64,000 nt of DNA from Terfezia claveryi (GCA_015179025.1 WHUX01000256.1:1-64000); one strand, 5' to 3'; shown: positions 22,326 through 33,080, counted from the first letter of the stretch. Notes: generated by a model from the letters alone, not told the origin. A program made the numbers and translations.

Positions 22326-22442
22326 TTTCTTACTGATGACTCTTCCAAGTATATCCTTGGTTTTGAGCATATTAATGTCAATCCTTGTCCTGTCTGTGGG
22401 CTGTATAGTGATTGCATTATCTTTGACATTCATAATTGCTTT

Positions 22443-22787
22443 CTAATCCCCCAGTGCAGGTTCACCAAATATAACATCCCAGTCCTTCAGGTTGGCTACA
22501 TAGAATGTCCTAGTTTCTTGGTATCCTTGTAGATTTACTATGACTGTTACTGTATTTGTCATTTGAGATCTGCTACCTTTAATTGCAGTTTCAAGAGGTT
22601 TCTTGCTGATCTCTTTCAAGGGTATATTAAACAGCTGACAATAATTTGCTGATATCAGGTCTCCACCTGATGTACATGGATTAAATAGTGCATAAGCAAT
22701 ATGTCCATTAATTTTAATTTCAGCTGCATTAGAAGTTCTATGGCTTTCTAGTACTAAGAACTTCCTTGTATCATTAGGGTTTCTCAT
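22443..22787 (-). pseudogene. chromovirus I protease
   Basis: Reads AEIKINGHIAYALFNPCTSGGDLIS ... GYQETRTFYVANLKDWDVIFGEPALG. The layout is that of a retropepsin whose catalytic Asp would sit in AL-x-D-P-C-T-x-G. Here the codon is AAT (Asn), a G-to-A change that fits RIP. It continues leftward (..MLKTKDILGRV) to the foldback A insertion at 22338. It is translated from the gag-pol frame in relatives. Confidence 0.6.
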
Positions 22788-22949
22788 AACCTGGAGAGCA
22801 GCTGACTCTTGTTGTTTAACATCAATCTCCTAATAAGCTGTTTTCACCTTCTGTAGGGGCCATGCAGTATTAGGCCTAAAAGGCTAGTAAGGAGGGAATC
22901 TTCTGGCTCCTAGTCTAGATCCCATATATTAGTAAGCTGAAGATACCTT

Positions 22950-24800
22950 CCTATTAGGGCAGTTCCTAGAACTGTGACCCTTCTGACTACAGTGATAGTA
23001 GGACCCTATCCTTGCAGCTTCTTCCCTTTTCTTCTCCTGTTCAGCATAAGGTATATATTTGGTTTTATCCTTTCTAGTATTAGGGAAGTTGCTATAGAGT
23101 CCTCCTGATCCACTCTTCTTGCCAGCAACTTTAGCTGTATTCCTGGCTACCTTATCAGGTAATTTAAATTCAGACTTAGTCTATTCCATAGGTTTACTAG
23201 GGCCCCATTGCTTATCAGCCTTCTTTTGGTACTATTGCAAGGATTTGGTCTCTTGTTTTAGCACATCCTCCTGGACTGCAATTTTGTTCAATATTTCCTC
23301 AAAGGTTGACACATATAATATTAACCTTTTGACTTTAGCCCTAAGCAGGGGTACTAGTCCATCTACTAGTTTTATTTTTAGTGCATGATTACTTATCATA
23401 TCTTTTCCATTTAGATCCTTGCACTTAATTTTAAACTCTTCCAGGTTCTATGCATACTGCATAACAGTAACATCTGGCCTCTGATGGTGTAACAGGTATT
23501 GTTTCCATAAGACTTCAGGTGCTACTGTAGAGATGAGTTTGCCTCTCAGTTTTAATATAAATTGATAGAAATTCTTGTCCTCAACATCAGCTTTCTCAGA
23601 GCAATACTACTTATACCAACTCTGAGTACTCTTCTCAAACATAAAACTTGCTCTATCCAGACTTTCTTAACTTGCTATATCTATCCCCTAATACTCTACC
23701 TACTTCTGCAACTATTGCATATAATTGTCAAATGTAGTTTGATCCCTCTATTTCTCTGATACTCCATCAATCATTAGGGGATTGGGAATCTTTGCAAGTT
23801 TGTTTGCCTTTTTGACTAGAGATTTACTAATCTGTTGTGAGGGTATCTTTTGACTAGTCTTTTTAGACCATTCCAAGTGGTAAGGACTAGGTTCCCTAAT
23901 TGACCTTTTCTTCCTATCATTATCAGAACCATTATCTGACTTATCACCCTCAGATCCAGATCCTGGGTCCTCACTTCCACCTCCAGCTATACTACTAGTA
24001 CTCCTTTTAGACTTCTTATTAGGAGTCTTACTCTTTTTAGTATATGTTGGCTTTTTCTTATCTTTATGTGGTAGTGGCATGTCTTTTTCAGATATTTCTT
24101 CTATATCTATTTCATAATCTCTATCATCTTCTTCTTTATACTTCATACTTTTCCCTTTACTTTTGCCTCTAGCTCTAAACAGTTTCCTTCCTATCTCTTC
24201 ATGAGTTTCTACAGGTTGTATTATTGGAGGCACTATTTCTGGAGTTTCCAGATCATACAGATTACCCATAAACATGTACTGTGTTAGGAAAGGCCAGTTT
24301 AATGCTAGCTATGGAACTCCTTTACATGGGTTATAGGTTAGGTAAAGCTATACTGCTTTTGAAGTAGATGAGAGTTGCAGATCTATTTGATATGACTTAT
24401 CAAATTGGTCTTTCTGTTGGAAAATCATAAACTTTTCTACTGCTTTAGCCAGTAGTTTCTTTTTCATTCTTGATAACATGTTGTTTATTATTAGGTATAT
24501 AAATACCTGTGTCAGCCTTTGTACCCATGAGGGTTTATTTTTATCCCAAAAGGCTTTTGTTGCAAGAGGTGTTACAATCTTTATTTCAGGCAAGACTGAG
24601 TTTGGTTCAAGCACTATTTCCCTTGTTTCCATGTCCTTATCTGAAATATCTTTCCCAACTGGGACTTTTTTCTTAGAGGTATTAACTAACTTGGCCTTAA
24701 GTGCTTCTAGCTCCTCACTTGTCATTGCCTTTCTCCTGCCTTTCCTAGCTCTAGCTCCTCCTTCCATTACACTAGTACTTTTCTGTTTAAGAGTCTCCAT
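22950..24800 (-). pseudogene. chromovirus I Gag
   Basis: ATG at 24800-24798, then METLKQKSTSVMEGG and a Lys/Glu-rich N-terminus. An acidic/basic linker (24275-23748) follows, with a Ser/Gly/Asp tract. The Gag core reads ..SFMFEKSTQSWYK.., ..LVDGLVPLLRAKVK (about 23700-23300). The knuckle YYHCSQKGHSSRNC (about 23000-22957) has Tyr where the first Cys of CCHC is expected. Stops are frequent and mostly convertible from CAA, CAG or TGG by one transition. Confidence 0.7.
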
Positions 24801-25050
24801 GTCTATTAGATATTATACCACTGATTCCTTGGACTCTGTTTCTTCTATTCCTGCTTTCTTTAAGGTGGATCCTGATGAGGAAGGATCTACTTCTTTTCAA
24901 CTTTCTTCTTATCCTCTTTCTATTGCTTCTGATACCAAGGTTGACTATGGTAAGGGAGAGAGGAAGTTGAAGGGAAAAAGAGTTACTTTTGTTGATGAGA
25001 TTGTTGTGGGAGTAGGGTTTCCTTTAAATGCTGGGAAGAAAGTTGAGTAG
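24799..25050 (+). CDS. 84-codon antisense ORF in the leader of chromovirus I
   Basis: Starts at ATG 24799, which overlaps the gag ATG on the other strand (shared CATG). It is free of stops although the surrounding DNA is RIP-damaged. The product is polar and ends KGKRVTFVDEIVVGVGFP... before TAG at 25050. I do not recognise it. It could be chance, an antisense gene like those reported in some retroelements, or a captured fragment. Confidence 0.25.
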   Translation: MSIRYYTTDSLDSVSSIPAFFKVDPDEEGSTSFQLSSYPLSIASDTKVDYGKGERKLKGKRVTFVDEIVVGVGFPLNAGKKVE

Positions 25051-25569
25051 AAGGATAGAGGTTGGACTACTAGGTACTTGTGTTCTTTTTGGAGGGAGAG
25101 GTATAGAAACTTTCCTTGTTCTACTTATTAGGAGAATTCCTAATTTTTCTGTAGACTAGGTAGAGAGTGGAGCTGAGATACTCTCTGAAGTTTGGATATT
25201 GATTGGACTTGTTCCTATAATCCATACCCTTATTGGACTTCTGAGGCTGTTTTTAGGTCTCAGAGCTACCAGATTAGGTAGTTTTGTTGTTTTCTTTATA
25301 TTTGCCAGTTAAATACAATTTGTTGCCCTCTTATGTTGTTTTGCTACTATTTGTAGGCTTTTACTAGTTGCTATTTGTTGAATAGTCTTACTATTGCTAT
25401 TTAGAGGATAGTTTTACTGCTAACTGTCAGAATTTAGTGCTACTGTGCTTAATGCTGTAGACTTATACTGGCTCTAGTTTCTACTCTTATTGGTAGAAAC
25501 TTTGTTGATTAGGTAAGGTTGATCAGGCCTTCCTAGTTAGGTAAGAACCAAGTTCTTAGGTTAAAAAAA

Positions 25570-26208
25570 TATAAAGTGTTGTTAGGAGGACTAGAAGATC
25601 AGATTAGATTAGATAAGGATCTAATCTAATCAGATAATCTCAGGCTAGTAATGTATACTACAAAGTAGATTACTAATAGTGTATTATTGATTCTCACTAT
25701 TAAAGTTATTACCAGTAGCATAAGATTACTGTAATAGGTAAAGTATTATAGGAGTACTAAAAGCACTTAGAAGATTAACCAATGGAACTTCTATATTGAT
25801 TGTACTCTAACTATGTTCTGAGTTCTAACTCTCTATCTAACTGAAGAGAAATTCAGGGGACTATATATGTTTCTAATAGGGTAGTACTGGGGTAGTGCTG
25901 AAGCAGTGCACTATTATCTGACATTTACATTTGATTAAGATCAGCATTATCTGATCCTCTAGGAAGTACTTCCAAATACTATCTAGTACAAAATAGGTTA
26001 AGTCTTAACTTTAACTTATACATGTGAAAGCATGTGAAAGCATATGAAAGCATGTGATAATATATGAAAGCATGTGAAATATTAGCAAAGCAGATAGCAC
26101 ATAGAATGTTATGTGTTTTGAGATGCTTGCTGAGTAAGAAAATATATAAGAAATATATTTGTGAGAGAGAGAGTTAGTCATAGGGTATGAGTAAGCTACT
26201 TCTTTACA
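25570..26208 (-). repeat. 5' LTR of chromovirus I
   Basis: 639 bp, reading TATAAAG...CTTCTTTACA on the plus strand, followed by AACTG (26209-26213). Six 10-bp CATGTGAAAG-type units at about 26028-26088. Confidence 0.85.
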
Positions 26209-26213
26209 AACTG

Positions 26214-27190
26214 GCTGTGCTAGTGAATATTGATATTACTATACTACTGTCCTATGAGAAAAATCTGCTGTCTAATACACGATGTGGATATCTCAGCCAA
26301 AAGTAGGACTAATAATGTCCTAGTGAGTGGTACTTTCTTAGTTCCGAATTAATATGGTATATTAAGCTCAATAAGCTAGCTTACGAAAATTGCAAGAGTA
26401 AATTGATAATTGCGTATGCTACATATCTGTATAGGTCATGGAAAATATGAAAGATATATAAAATATAAAGGATAAGGATATAAACAGACATGGATATAGG
26501 ACAGTATCAATTTTAACCCTCATCACCTACCAAAAGTCCATAGCAAAATCAAATGATATATAAGACTGCAATATTGTAGTTATCGAAATATTGTAGTTAC
26601 TAACAGCTATCATATCATTAATTTGTATTTCGCTAGTGTTAGTAGGTATATTGGTTGTTGGTTATATCAGAAGTTGAGTAATTGCAGTTGTAAATACTTT
26701 CCATAGCAATAAATATAGGAAGCATATCAAGCAGATTATGCTAAAAGTCTCACCATCCTATAAAAAAAAAGTACTAGTATAGAGATCTAGATATTTCTGG
26801 ATACAGAGAGGAGGGTAGATCATAAAGAGTATTGGGGACACATGTATTATTGTTTACTTGTTATAGTATAAGGCTGATTGGGTTAAATAATGATGCTGCA
26901 ATTTGATGGATTGGACAAACTGCGCTTTTCCTAATCTAGTTATTGCACTCTAAGACTCAAGTGAAGTCTTGTATATTGCTGGGTTACTTTAAATGAATCA
27001 TTTTATATACTTTCGCTATATTCTTTGCACAACTCAATTGGATTCGAAAACTTTTTTATGGCTTCAGCTTTGATAGAATTGACAAGTATACTTGGTTTCT
27101 TGATCCAAAAGCTCTCCTTAATATCATAGTGTAGATATGCTCATTAAGCTACTCAATTGTAACTGCTATACCATCTACTGGATATGTGAC
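26214..27190. other. AT-rich flank containing a RIP-mutated copy of a hAT-like element
   Basis: 26365-26710 aligns with 55820-56150, the interior of the hAT-like element, including AATTGCAAG, ATATAAACAGACATG and GACTGCAATATTGTAG. Almost all differences are C-to-T or G-to-A in this copy (for example CTCGCGAGAATTGC became CTTACGAAAATTGC). The rest has no gene that I can support. Confidence 0.55.
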
Positions 27191-27192
27191 CT

Positions 27193-27517
27193 TCATTCGA
27201 ATGAGGCAAAGATCCTGATTTCATATACTGCTATGCCTATGTTTAATAGCTTTGCCATCGGAATCTTCTCCAGTTGTACTTGACTTCTTTTCCACTTCTT
27301 GCTTTTCCGGAGTCTGCACTCATATTTCTGAATGCGTAGTGTACCATAAGCCTGCAAAAGCTCTGACTGAAGCTTTATGTAAAAACTGCATAACATATGG
27401 CCAAATCTCATCAAATTTTTCCGCACACATGGTCACTGGTTTTGTAAGGTCAAATAACCTAGTTCGATGTTGGAGAGCATCAGGAGAAATCGGCATCATA
27501 GCTTCCAACATGTTGAT
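27193..27517 (-). pseudogene. unrecognised protein relic in two frames
   Basis: Reading leftward, LEAMMPISPDALQHRTRLFD..CAEKFDEIWPYVMQF.. (27511-27320) passes into another frame with a Lys-rich stretch and NIGIAVYEIRIF (27280-27193). Composition and absence of stops suggest an old coding region with one frameshift. No family is recognised. Confidence 0.3.
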
Positions 27518-27520
27518 ATG

Positions 27521-28256
27521 ATATTGCAGTGATGTGTTGAATGATGTGTTATTGCGGTTCCATTATTGCCATTGATATGGCAAGTAAACAATAACGCACG
27601 CGTCCCCAATACTCGTCATGAAGTCCCCCCCCCTCTGCATTCAAAACATCTAGACATCCATACGGGTGCTTTTCCTTTATGGGATGGTGAGACTTTAAGC
27701 GTGATCCGCCTGATACGCTTCCTAAATGTGGCGACGCGATGGCTTATCCTGCATAGACTCGGGATTAATAAATAGCCTACGACTGTAGAGATAGTTGTTA
27801 AGAGGACAAAATCCAGGGCTAGATACTATATACTTAACTATAATTCTTAAGGGAGCTAGGTACTGAACTCCGGCGGAGGTGTCATGGAGGTGGAAAAAAA
27901 AACAGAGTAAGGTGGGACTGCAGAATGGTTGAAGCGGCGCGCGTTATAGGTCAAAGGAAAAGGTAATTTAGGGATGCAACAATAGGCGTAAGCAATTAAC
28001 CAAATGGCACTCTAAACTCGCTTCATATCTCTTAGAGTATAACTACACTACCCTATACCTACATACCTGAGACATGCTATGCCAAAGGGATCCGGACGAA
28101 GGAAAACCCCACGTGCGTAGGGACCTCTCCAGTAAACACTCCAGAGTATAAAGTAAACAAGTGTAGTACGTGTGAATAAACACTGATAAACAAAACCAAG
28201 CAACAACAAACTACTAATCCATCCTTTCTCTGCCTGCCACCCACCTATCCCCTTAG
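27521..28256. other. gene-free stretch
   Basis: I see no coding region, tandem repeat or transposon end here. It contains a C-run (27629-27636) and an A-run (27893-27902) and is the 3' flank of the PD-(D/E)XK gene. Confidence 0.5.
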
Positions 28257-30382
28257 CTATCCCTCCCTCCGAGCCCTCTTTTTTCCTGTTACTTCCTCCA
28301 CCACCGCCTGCCCCACCCCCACTTCCCCCCTCCTCGATCTTGCTCGCCGTCTCCCCACCAGCCGCAACCCCCTCTCCTGTGCCTCTCTAGCCCTGACCTT
28401 CTCTCTCCTCACCTTCTCCATCTCCGCCTCTATCTCTTCCCATGCCTTCTTCACAATCCCCTCTGCCCTGTCTCTTGCCCTCCGCTCCCTCATTTCCCCC
28501 AGATCAACTAAAATCGAATCGACAAGCTCCTCAAGTGGGAAGCGGATCTTTTGGTATGCGTGTGGCCGCATGAGAAGAGGCATAGTGTCGAGGATGTGCT
28601 CTGGAATGATTGTGCTATTGCGGGGAAGTGGGGCGTATAATTCGGCAACTGTGAGTTCGAACGGGGGGTGGGGTGGTCATGGAGGGGCAGGTTATTGTGG
28701 AGGAGGGGACGAGTATAGACTTGCTGAATGCCGGCGGTGGCATCGGCAGTGTCGTCATCTGTGGTATTGCCATCTGTGGCGTTGTCGCTTGTGGTATTGT
28801 CAGAGTATAAGTTGGAGTCGGTATCGGCACTAGTGTCGGTTGATTTAAGTCTATCGCTGGGAGTAGATAATTGATTAACTTCCGCTGCCGATTGTGATGA
28901 GGGGGCTGATCCTCTGTCAGCTCCAGAGTCGTCACTCGCATCCTGTCCCTCATTCTCATCATCTTTGTCGCTGACCTGTTCGGCTTTCGAAGGGAGTCCA
29001 CCTGCCGTGTCAGGGACTTCTGTCACCTCATTCCTACCATAAACAATCAACGTCGCCCCCAACGGCTCCAATAACAATGGAATCAATTTGCCGTTCCCGT
29101 CGTCATCCTCCGTAACTAATCCCTCTTTAATTTCCTGTATCAACTCCTCCTTGAGCTCCTCCGCCCCCTTCCCTGTAATCACTGCCTGTCCCACCCCTCC
29201 TCTCCGCTCGACCTCCTCAACCACGCCCCTTCCCCCAAACCACCTGCTTGGCCAATCCCACTTGGTTTTCCTCGCCTTCCCTCTTGTCATCACTACCTCC
29301 CCATCGTCATTATAATATACTGCTGGTCCCTCCCCTTCAAATATATGTACCAAGATCACTAAATGAGCCTTTAGCCCCAACTTGTCACCGACCTCACCAG
29401 CATTACCACCAGGACCTCCACTACTGCCAAGCCACATCCTCGCCCTCCTCTTTAAACTTGCCAAACTCTGTGAAAATCCCACTTCCCACACCACCCCAGT
29501 AAAATATTTTTGCGGGCTCTGTGGATGAATCCTAACCTTGATACACAAATCCGGGATTCGTCTCCCCCAAACCCCACTCCTACCAGTTGTAGCGATCTCC
29601 GTATTCAGGAAAATCTTCACCGGAGTATGAAGCATCCCTACCCCAGTACACTTTCGTAATCCGTCATTAATGGCGCTACTAGCGTAATATGCCAAATTTT
29701 CGTGGATTGGTGTCGGCATACATTTGATAATAAATGTCTCTGCGCTAGGGGAGTACTCCCAAAGGCAGTGGAATTCTTTTGAATAGAGTCGGTGCTTGTG
29801 GGGTTGAATCCATTTGTAGAGCAGGTCGGGGGTGACGCAGGGGATGGTGATGGAGTGGTCGAGGGTCCGGGGGTGGAAACAGGGGGAGTACGTAAGGGAG
29901 CGGGAGAGGGATGTGAGGAGAGGGAGCGTGAGTTCGAAGATGGTAGTGGGCGGTGTTGGGAAGACTCCTGCCGTTAGAGGTGGTAGTAGTGGTGAGGAGG
30001 GTGGCGTATGTGCCTGAGGCTCGATTGCAGAGGCGACATGCGTTGAACGTGCTGTAGAATTTGGGGGCGTGATCAGGCAGTGCTTGGTTGGGGTCCTTTG
30101 GCTACGGATGGGGGTGCCGAGGATATCTTTGAGGTGGTTATTGTTCTCTTGAGACTGATCTCCTGGTGCCAAAATCTCGTGGCGGATATTCCTGTGCATC
30201 GTGTGTTGCGCGTACGTGCGTGACAATGATGCGGGGGTAGGAGCAATATTAATGCGGTCAACGTCGGTTGGGGGTGCATCGATAGCAACTGCTGCCCGAT
30301 TTGGTCTTGTACAGGGGGGCGCTATTACAATTGTACATCGATTTCGGAATGAACTGCGGGGTCCTGTGTCGACGAGAGCCAT
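28257..30382 (-). CDS. PD-(D/E)XK nuclease-like protein (best-preserved copy)
   Basis: The chosen start is ATG 30382 (MALVDTGPRSS..). A Pro/Ser-rich N-terminus of about 150 residues leads into the conserved domain: CVTPDLLYKWIQ, FIIKCMPTPIHENLAYY, then RIPDLCIKV (PD at about residues 277-278), VVWEVGFSQSLASLKRRARMWL (E at about 300) and AHLVILVHIFEGEG. A long acidic Asp/Ser/Thr tail follows. The open frame ends at 28508, but the homologous ending (NSTIIPEHILDTMPLLMRP..EELVDSILVDLGEMRERRARDR.., a basic coiled-coil-like tail) is in the next frame to 28257. A small intron or a one-base shift near 28640 is therefore likely. The layout resembles restriction-endonuclease-like folds such as Uma2. 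Catalysis is unproven because the usual Lys is absent. Confidence 0.55.
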
Positions 30383-30944
30383 TTGTAGACGATGGCGGGG
30401 TGTGAGATGAGATGGATGGAGAGAGAGATGGCATGAGACTAGAGAGAGAGTGAGGTGGAGGATTACATAACGATCGTCAAAACTAGGCTGACTATAGCCT
30501 AGCTTGTGGCAGCCACACACTGAATTCTTGGCACAACTGTAACATGCAAGCTATCTATGGTACATTACGTAACGTATGGTTAACTGCTAATGTGTAAGTA
30601 AGGTACCTAGTAGGTATTGTATTTCCATAAATGTACGATATGTGCATCGAGATTTCCACAGCGCACTTCATAGATTACGACACGAACTAGCGCGCGCTCC
30701 ATGCGTAATTGACGGCGATACATATTTGAAGAAGGATTGTAGATGACATCCCAGTCCACCTCTCGCTCGAAATACAGAGGAGGATGCTCCGGAAGTACCC
30801 AAAAAATCAGTTATGCTGCGCTGGACATGCTGCCTCCAGCTCATGATGCTTGCCAGTTCGGATCCGTTTGAAATCTGGATGAAGTCGTTGTACTTGCGCT
30901 GGATCAGTATCTGAAGGTCCACGAGGCCTTGCAGGGGCAATCCA
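30383..30944. other. 5' flank of the PD-(D/E)XK gene and unassigned sequence
   Basis: 30383-30480 is GA-rich on the plus strand (CT-rich in the gene's sense), as in many fungal promoters. 30481-30660 has no feature. 30668-30952 on the minus strand has a 94-codon ORF (..VDLQILIQRKYNDFIQISNGSELASIMSWRQHV..) that I cannot assign. It abuts the LINE RNase H fragment and may be a relic. Confidence 0.35.
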
Positions 30945-31345
30945 TCAACCACCTACGAGAGCTTCCTAGGGGATCTGGCAATGGTAGCTGATGGAGAACT
31001 CCAAGTGATGCACAACACACTCGGTCGAGAAGACATGGAAATGCTAACGATCTTCTCCGATTCCCAAGCGGCGATCCAAACAGTGGTCAACATGAGCAGA
31101 GGGGCTCCCCCCAGATCCGGCATCGAAGTGGAGATTAAGACAGCCATGGTAGGGAGCGCCAGAAGAGAGGTCAAGATATCCTGGGTCAGGGGACATATCG
31201 GCATAGAGGGAAACGAAAAAGCCGACTACCACACCGCACTTGAGTCAATCTTAGGCAACATCAGGGGCACACCCTGCACAGTCACGGAGGGGGGCCTACG
31301 AGTAGCATGCAAGGCCATGCAAGATACAGTCGAACCTCTCTTACT
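30945..31345 (+). pseudogene. LINE ORF2 RNase H domain fragment (Tad1-like)
   Basis: Reads YESFLGDLAMVADGELQVM (catalytic Glu in DGEL), LTIFSDSQAAIQTVV (catalytic Asp), VKISWVRGHIGIEGNEKADYH (final acidic site) and EGGLRVACKAMQDTVE. The first strand with the leading Asp is missing. RNase H at the C-terminal side of RT is typical of Tad1 LINEs. Homology fades after about 31345; the ORF itself ends at 31442. The C-terminal zinc motif of what may be the same LINE resumes at 33422. Confidence 0.75.
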
Positions 31346-31442
31346 GCATGATGTCCGTCAGAGCACTTTTGATGCAGTAAGACAGGTTTATGCGGTACCG
31401 GCGAAAATGAGAAAAAGAGCTGATATTAAACTAAATACATGA

Positions 31443-32090
31443 CACACTGACTAAATACATGATATCTCGACTAAATCCATGATATTCCGACCCATTCCTA
31501 CCAACTTTAATCAGATTGAAGCTTTTTTTACAGGTGTGATTGCTGCTTGCGTTTCATATTGAAGTCTGCCATGCGGTTGGTTACAGTAGTAATAGACTCA
31601 ATTAAGGATGATGTTTCAGGTAGTACTGCAGTTTTGGGTATGGTCTGAATAACATACAATTGAAGAACTTCAAGTGCATGGTTAAACTCCCTATAGGTAA
31701 TTAATGGGCGCGGTTCAGCGTCATCGAGAAGGTTGGAGGAATTTTGCAGGTTAGTGTCAACTGGCACATCGGATGGTGCTACGTATACGGCTGCAATTTC
31801 TTCAATAATGAGGTTTGTCTGACGCTCAGGGATATATCTTCAGGGAGATCTACAAAATCTCGGAGATCTTGTTGGTTAGGAAAGGGAACAAATGGAATTG
31901 CATGCAATTGTACCCGGATAGACTCATAGACTTGACCATTGCGCAAGCTCCTGCTGGTTCAAGAATTTATTTGCTAAATGGTAGCGATAGAGCTGTGCAC
32001 GCTCATGGTCTGTTGGATCGGAAGTTGGTATATATAGTACAGATGCCATTGTGTGCTGCCTATGTGAAGAGAAGAAAGTAAAAGATAAGA
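31443..32090 (-). pseudogene. unrecognised protein relic
   Basis: Minus-strand frames give ..DHERAQLYRYHLANKFLNQQELAQWS.. and, after stops and a frame change, PRPLITYREFNHALEVLQLYVIQTIPK.. (31767-31528). Together they look like one decayed protein inserted between the two parts of the LINE ORF2. The family is not recognised. TAAATACATGA repeats three times at 31430-31485. Confidence 0.3.
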
Positions 32091-32261
32091 TGTGGGACTT
32101 CTGCTATGCCATCTCGGAGTGCCTGTACTATGCATGCAATATTACAGTTATGTGGTTTTTAGCCCCTTAGTATGTCATTTTTACAAACAAAAAAACTTGT
32201 TAGGAGCTTACTATACGTTATTAGAGTATATGCGCTTATTATATAGGATGCAAAGTCATAG

Positions 32262-33080
32262 GTTCGACTGTAGCAAGATTGAACGAAGGCTTCAGAGCCT
32301 GGACATGCTACTAAGGTGCCGCAGAGTCGACTCCACCATACCAGATCACCATGTGCAGGGAGCAGAACGGTACTACGAGTTCATCAAAAGGGACATTATC
32401 TCGAAGATACCACCACCACCACCCCCACCACCACTACGGATGGACTTAATCACGGCAAGTGAAGAAAGGAGGCTACGAGAGGAGAACGACAATTTAAGGA
32501 GCCAGGTACTGGAAGCCCATGAGAACTTAACTGTGTGCCGTCAAGAGATATTGGCATTGAAGCAGGAAACAGTTAGGCTGGAGAAGGAAAACAACGAGCT
32601 GAAGCTCATTCCCGCCCCACCACCACCACCACCAACCCCTCCAGCCCAAACGCATGCGGAGGCAGCAACCAACACCACCCGACACACGAACACCCCCGGC
32701 AAATCGGCACCAGTATCAATACCTCTACGAGCGTCATCAACCAAGCCGGAAAACAAGGTTAAAGGCAAGGCAGCATACCCCCCCCCCCCCCAACCACCCC
32801 CGCAAAGGGCATAGAGTCAGCGGGGATGCAACCACCACTAGCAAAAACCGTTGTCCTCCATGCCGCACCAACCAAATTCAAGCCAGGCCAGATGCGACGC
32901 TGGATAGAGGAGGACAACAAGACCAACATCTTGGGAATCCGCTGGCTGCTTCAATAGGACAGGAGAATCGGGAAACTGGTATCATCTCTGGTCATCTACA
33001 TGAAGGCGAACATCAAGCTCGACCAGGGGCTACGCAAGGGAAGGAAGGTCTTCCGCACCACAGGATATGATTGGAATGGA
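32262..33080 (+). pseudogene. LINE ORF1 (Tad1-like Gag protein)
   Basis: The N-terminal part has KIERRLQSLDMLLRCRR, proline runs and a clear coiled coil (RRLREENDNLRSQVLEAHEN, KQETVRLEKENNELKL). It ends in TAG 32814 because of a length change in the C-run at 32779-32792. The conserved part continues in the next frame: LAKTVVLHAAPTKFKPGQMRRWIEE, GIRWLLQ (then TAG), VSSLVIYMKANIKLDQGLRK and VFRTTGYDWNG, ending TGA about 33080. ORF1 proteins bind element RNA. No ORF2 follows; the 3' untranslated region comes directly after. Confidence 0.7.

Larger units (their letters stand above)
12100..22338. mobile_element. foldback element A (CATCAG family), interrupted by chromovirus II
   Basis: The plus strand begins CATCAGCAAGAAA and ends TTACTGATG, with AC on both sides (12098-12099, 22339-22340). 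Removing 12100-22338 plus one AC rejoins the pol frame of chromovirus I without a shift (..GRV-TTAAINIGR..). The arms are inverted repeats: GCGTCC-rich subterminal DNA, a CTCGCTCTAATA array, a ~350-bp unique arm, and a large 36-38 bp array that turns over near 14304. Net of chromovirus II the element is about 3.6 kb. There is no credible coding capacity, so it is non-autonomous. A relative lies at 43756-47541. Confidence 0.85.
6377..26208 (-). mobile_element. Ty3/gypsy chromovirus I, full length, RIP-decayed, interrupted by foldback element A
   Basis: The two LTRs are both 639 bp. The 5-bp target duplication AACTG lies at 6372-6376 and 26209-26213. All genes read on the minus strand: gag (24800 leftward), protease, then after the 10.2-kb insertion RT, RNase H, an extra zinc-finger module, integrase and chromodomain. 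Without the insertion the element is about 9.6 kb. A purine tract (RC of 7016-7030, AATAGGGAGGCA) precedes the 3' LTR. The leader 24801-25569 is AT-rich. The coding regions carry many stops at former CAA/CAG/CGA codons and lose active-site residues, so the element is dead. Confidence 0.85.

Noticed and set aside
6372..26213. Two solo LTRs at 6.4 and 25.6 kb instead of one element
   Set aside because: They share the duplication AACTG across 19.8 kb, have equal length, and enclose gag-to-chromodomain in one orientation on the expected strand.
28570..30410. Plus-strand ORFs opposite the PD-(D/E)XK gene
   Set aside because: They are shadows of a long minus-strand frame with conserved motifs; their composition is the simple complement.
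31744..32081. Plus-strand ORFs at 31.7-32.1 kb
   Set aside because: The minus strand gives more protein-like sequence over the same stretch, although broken.
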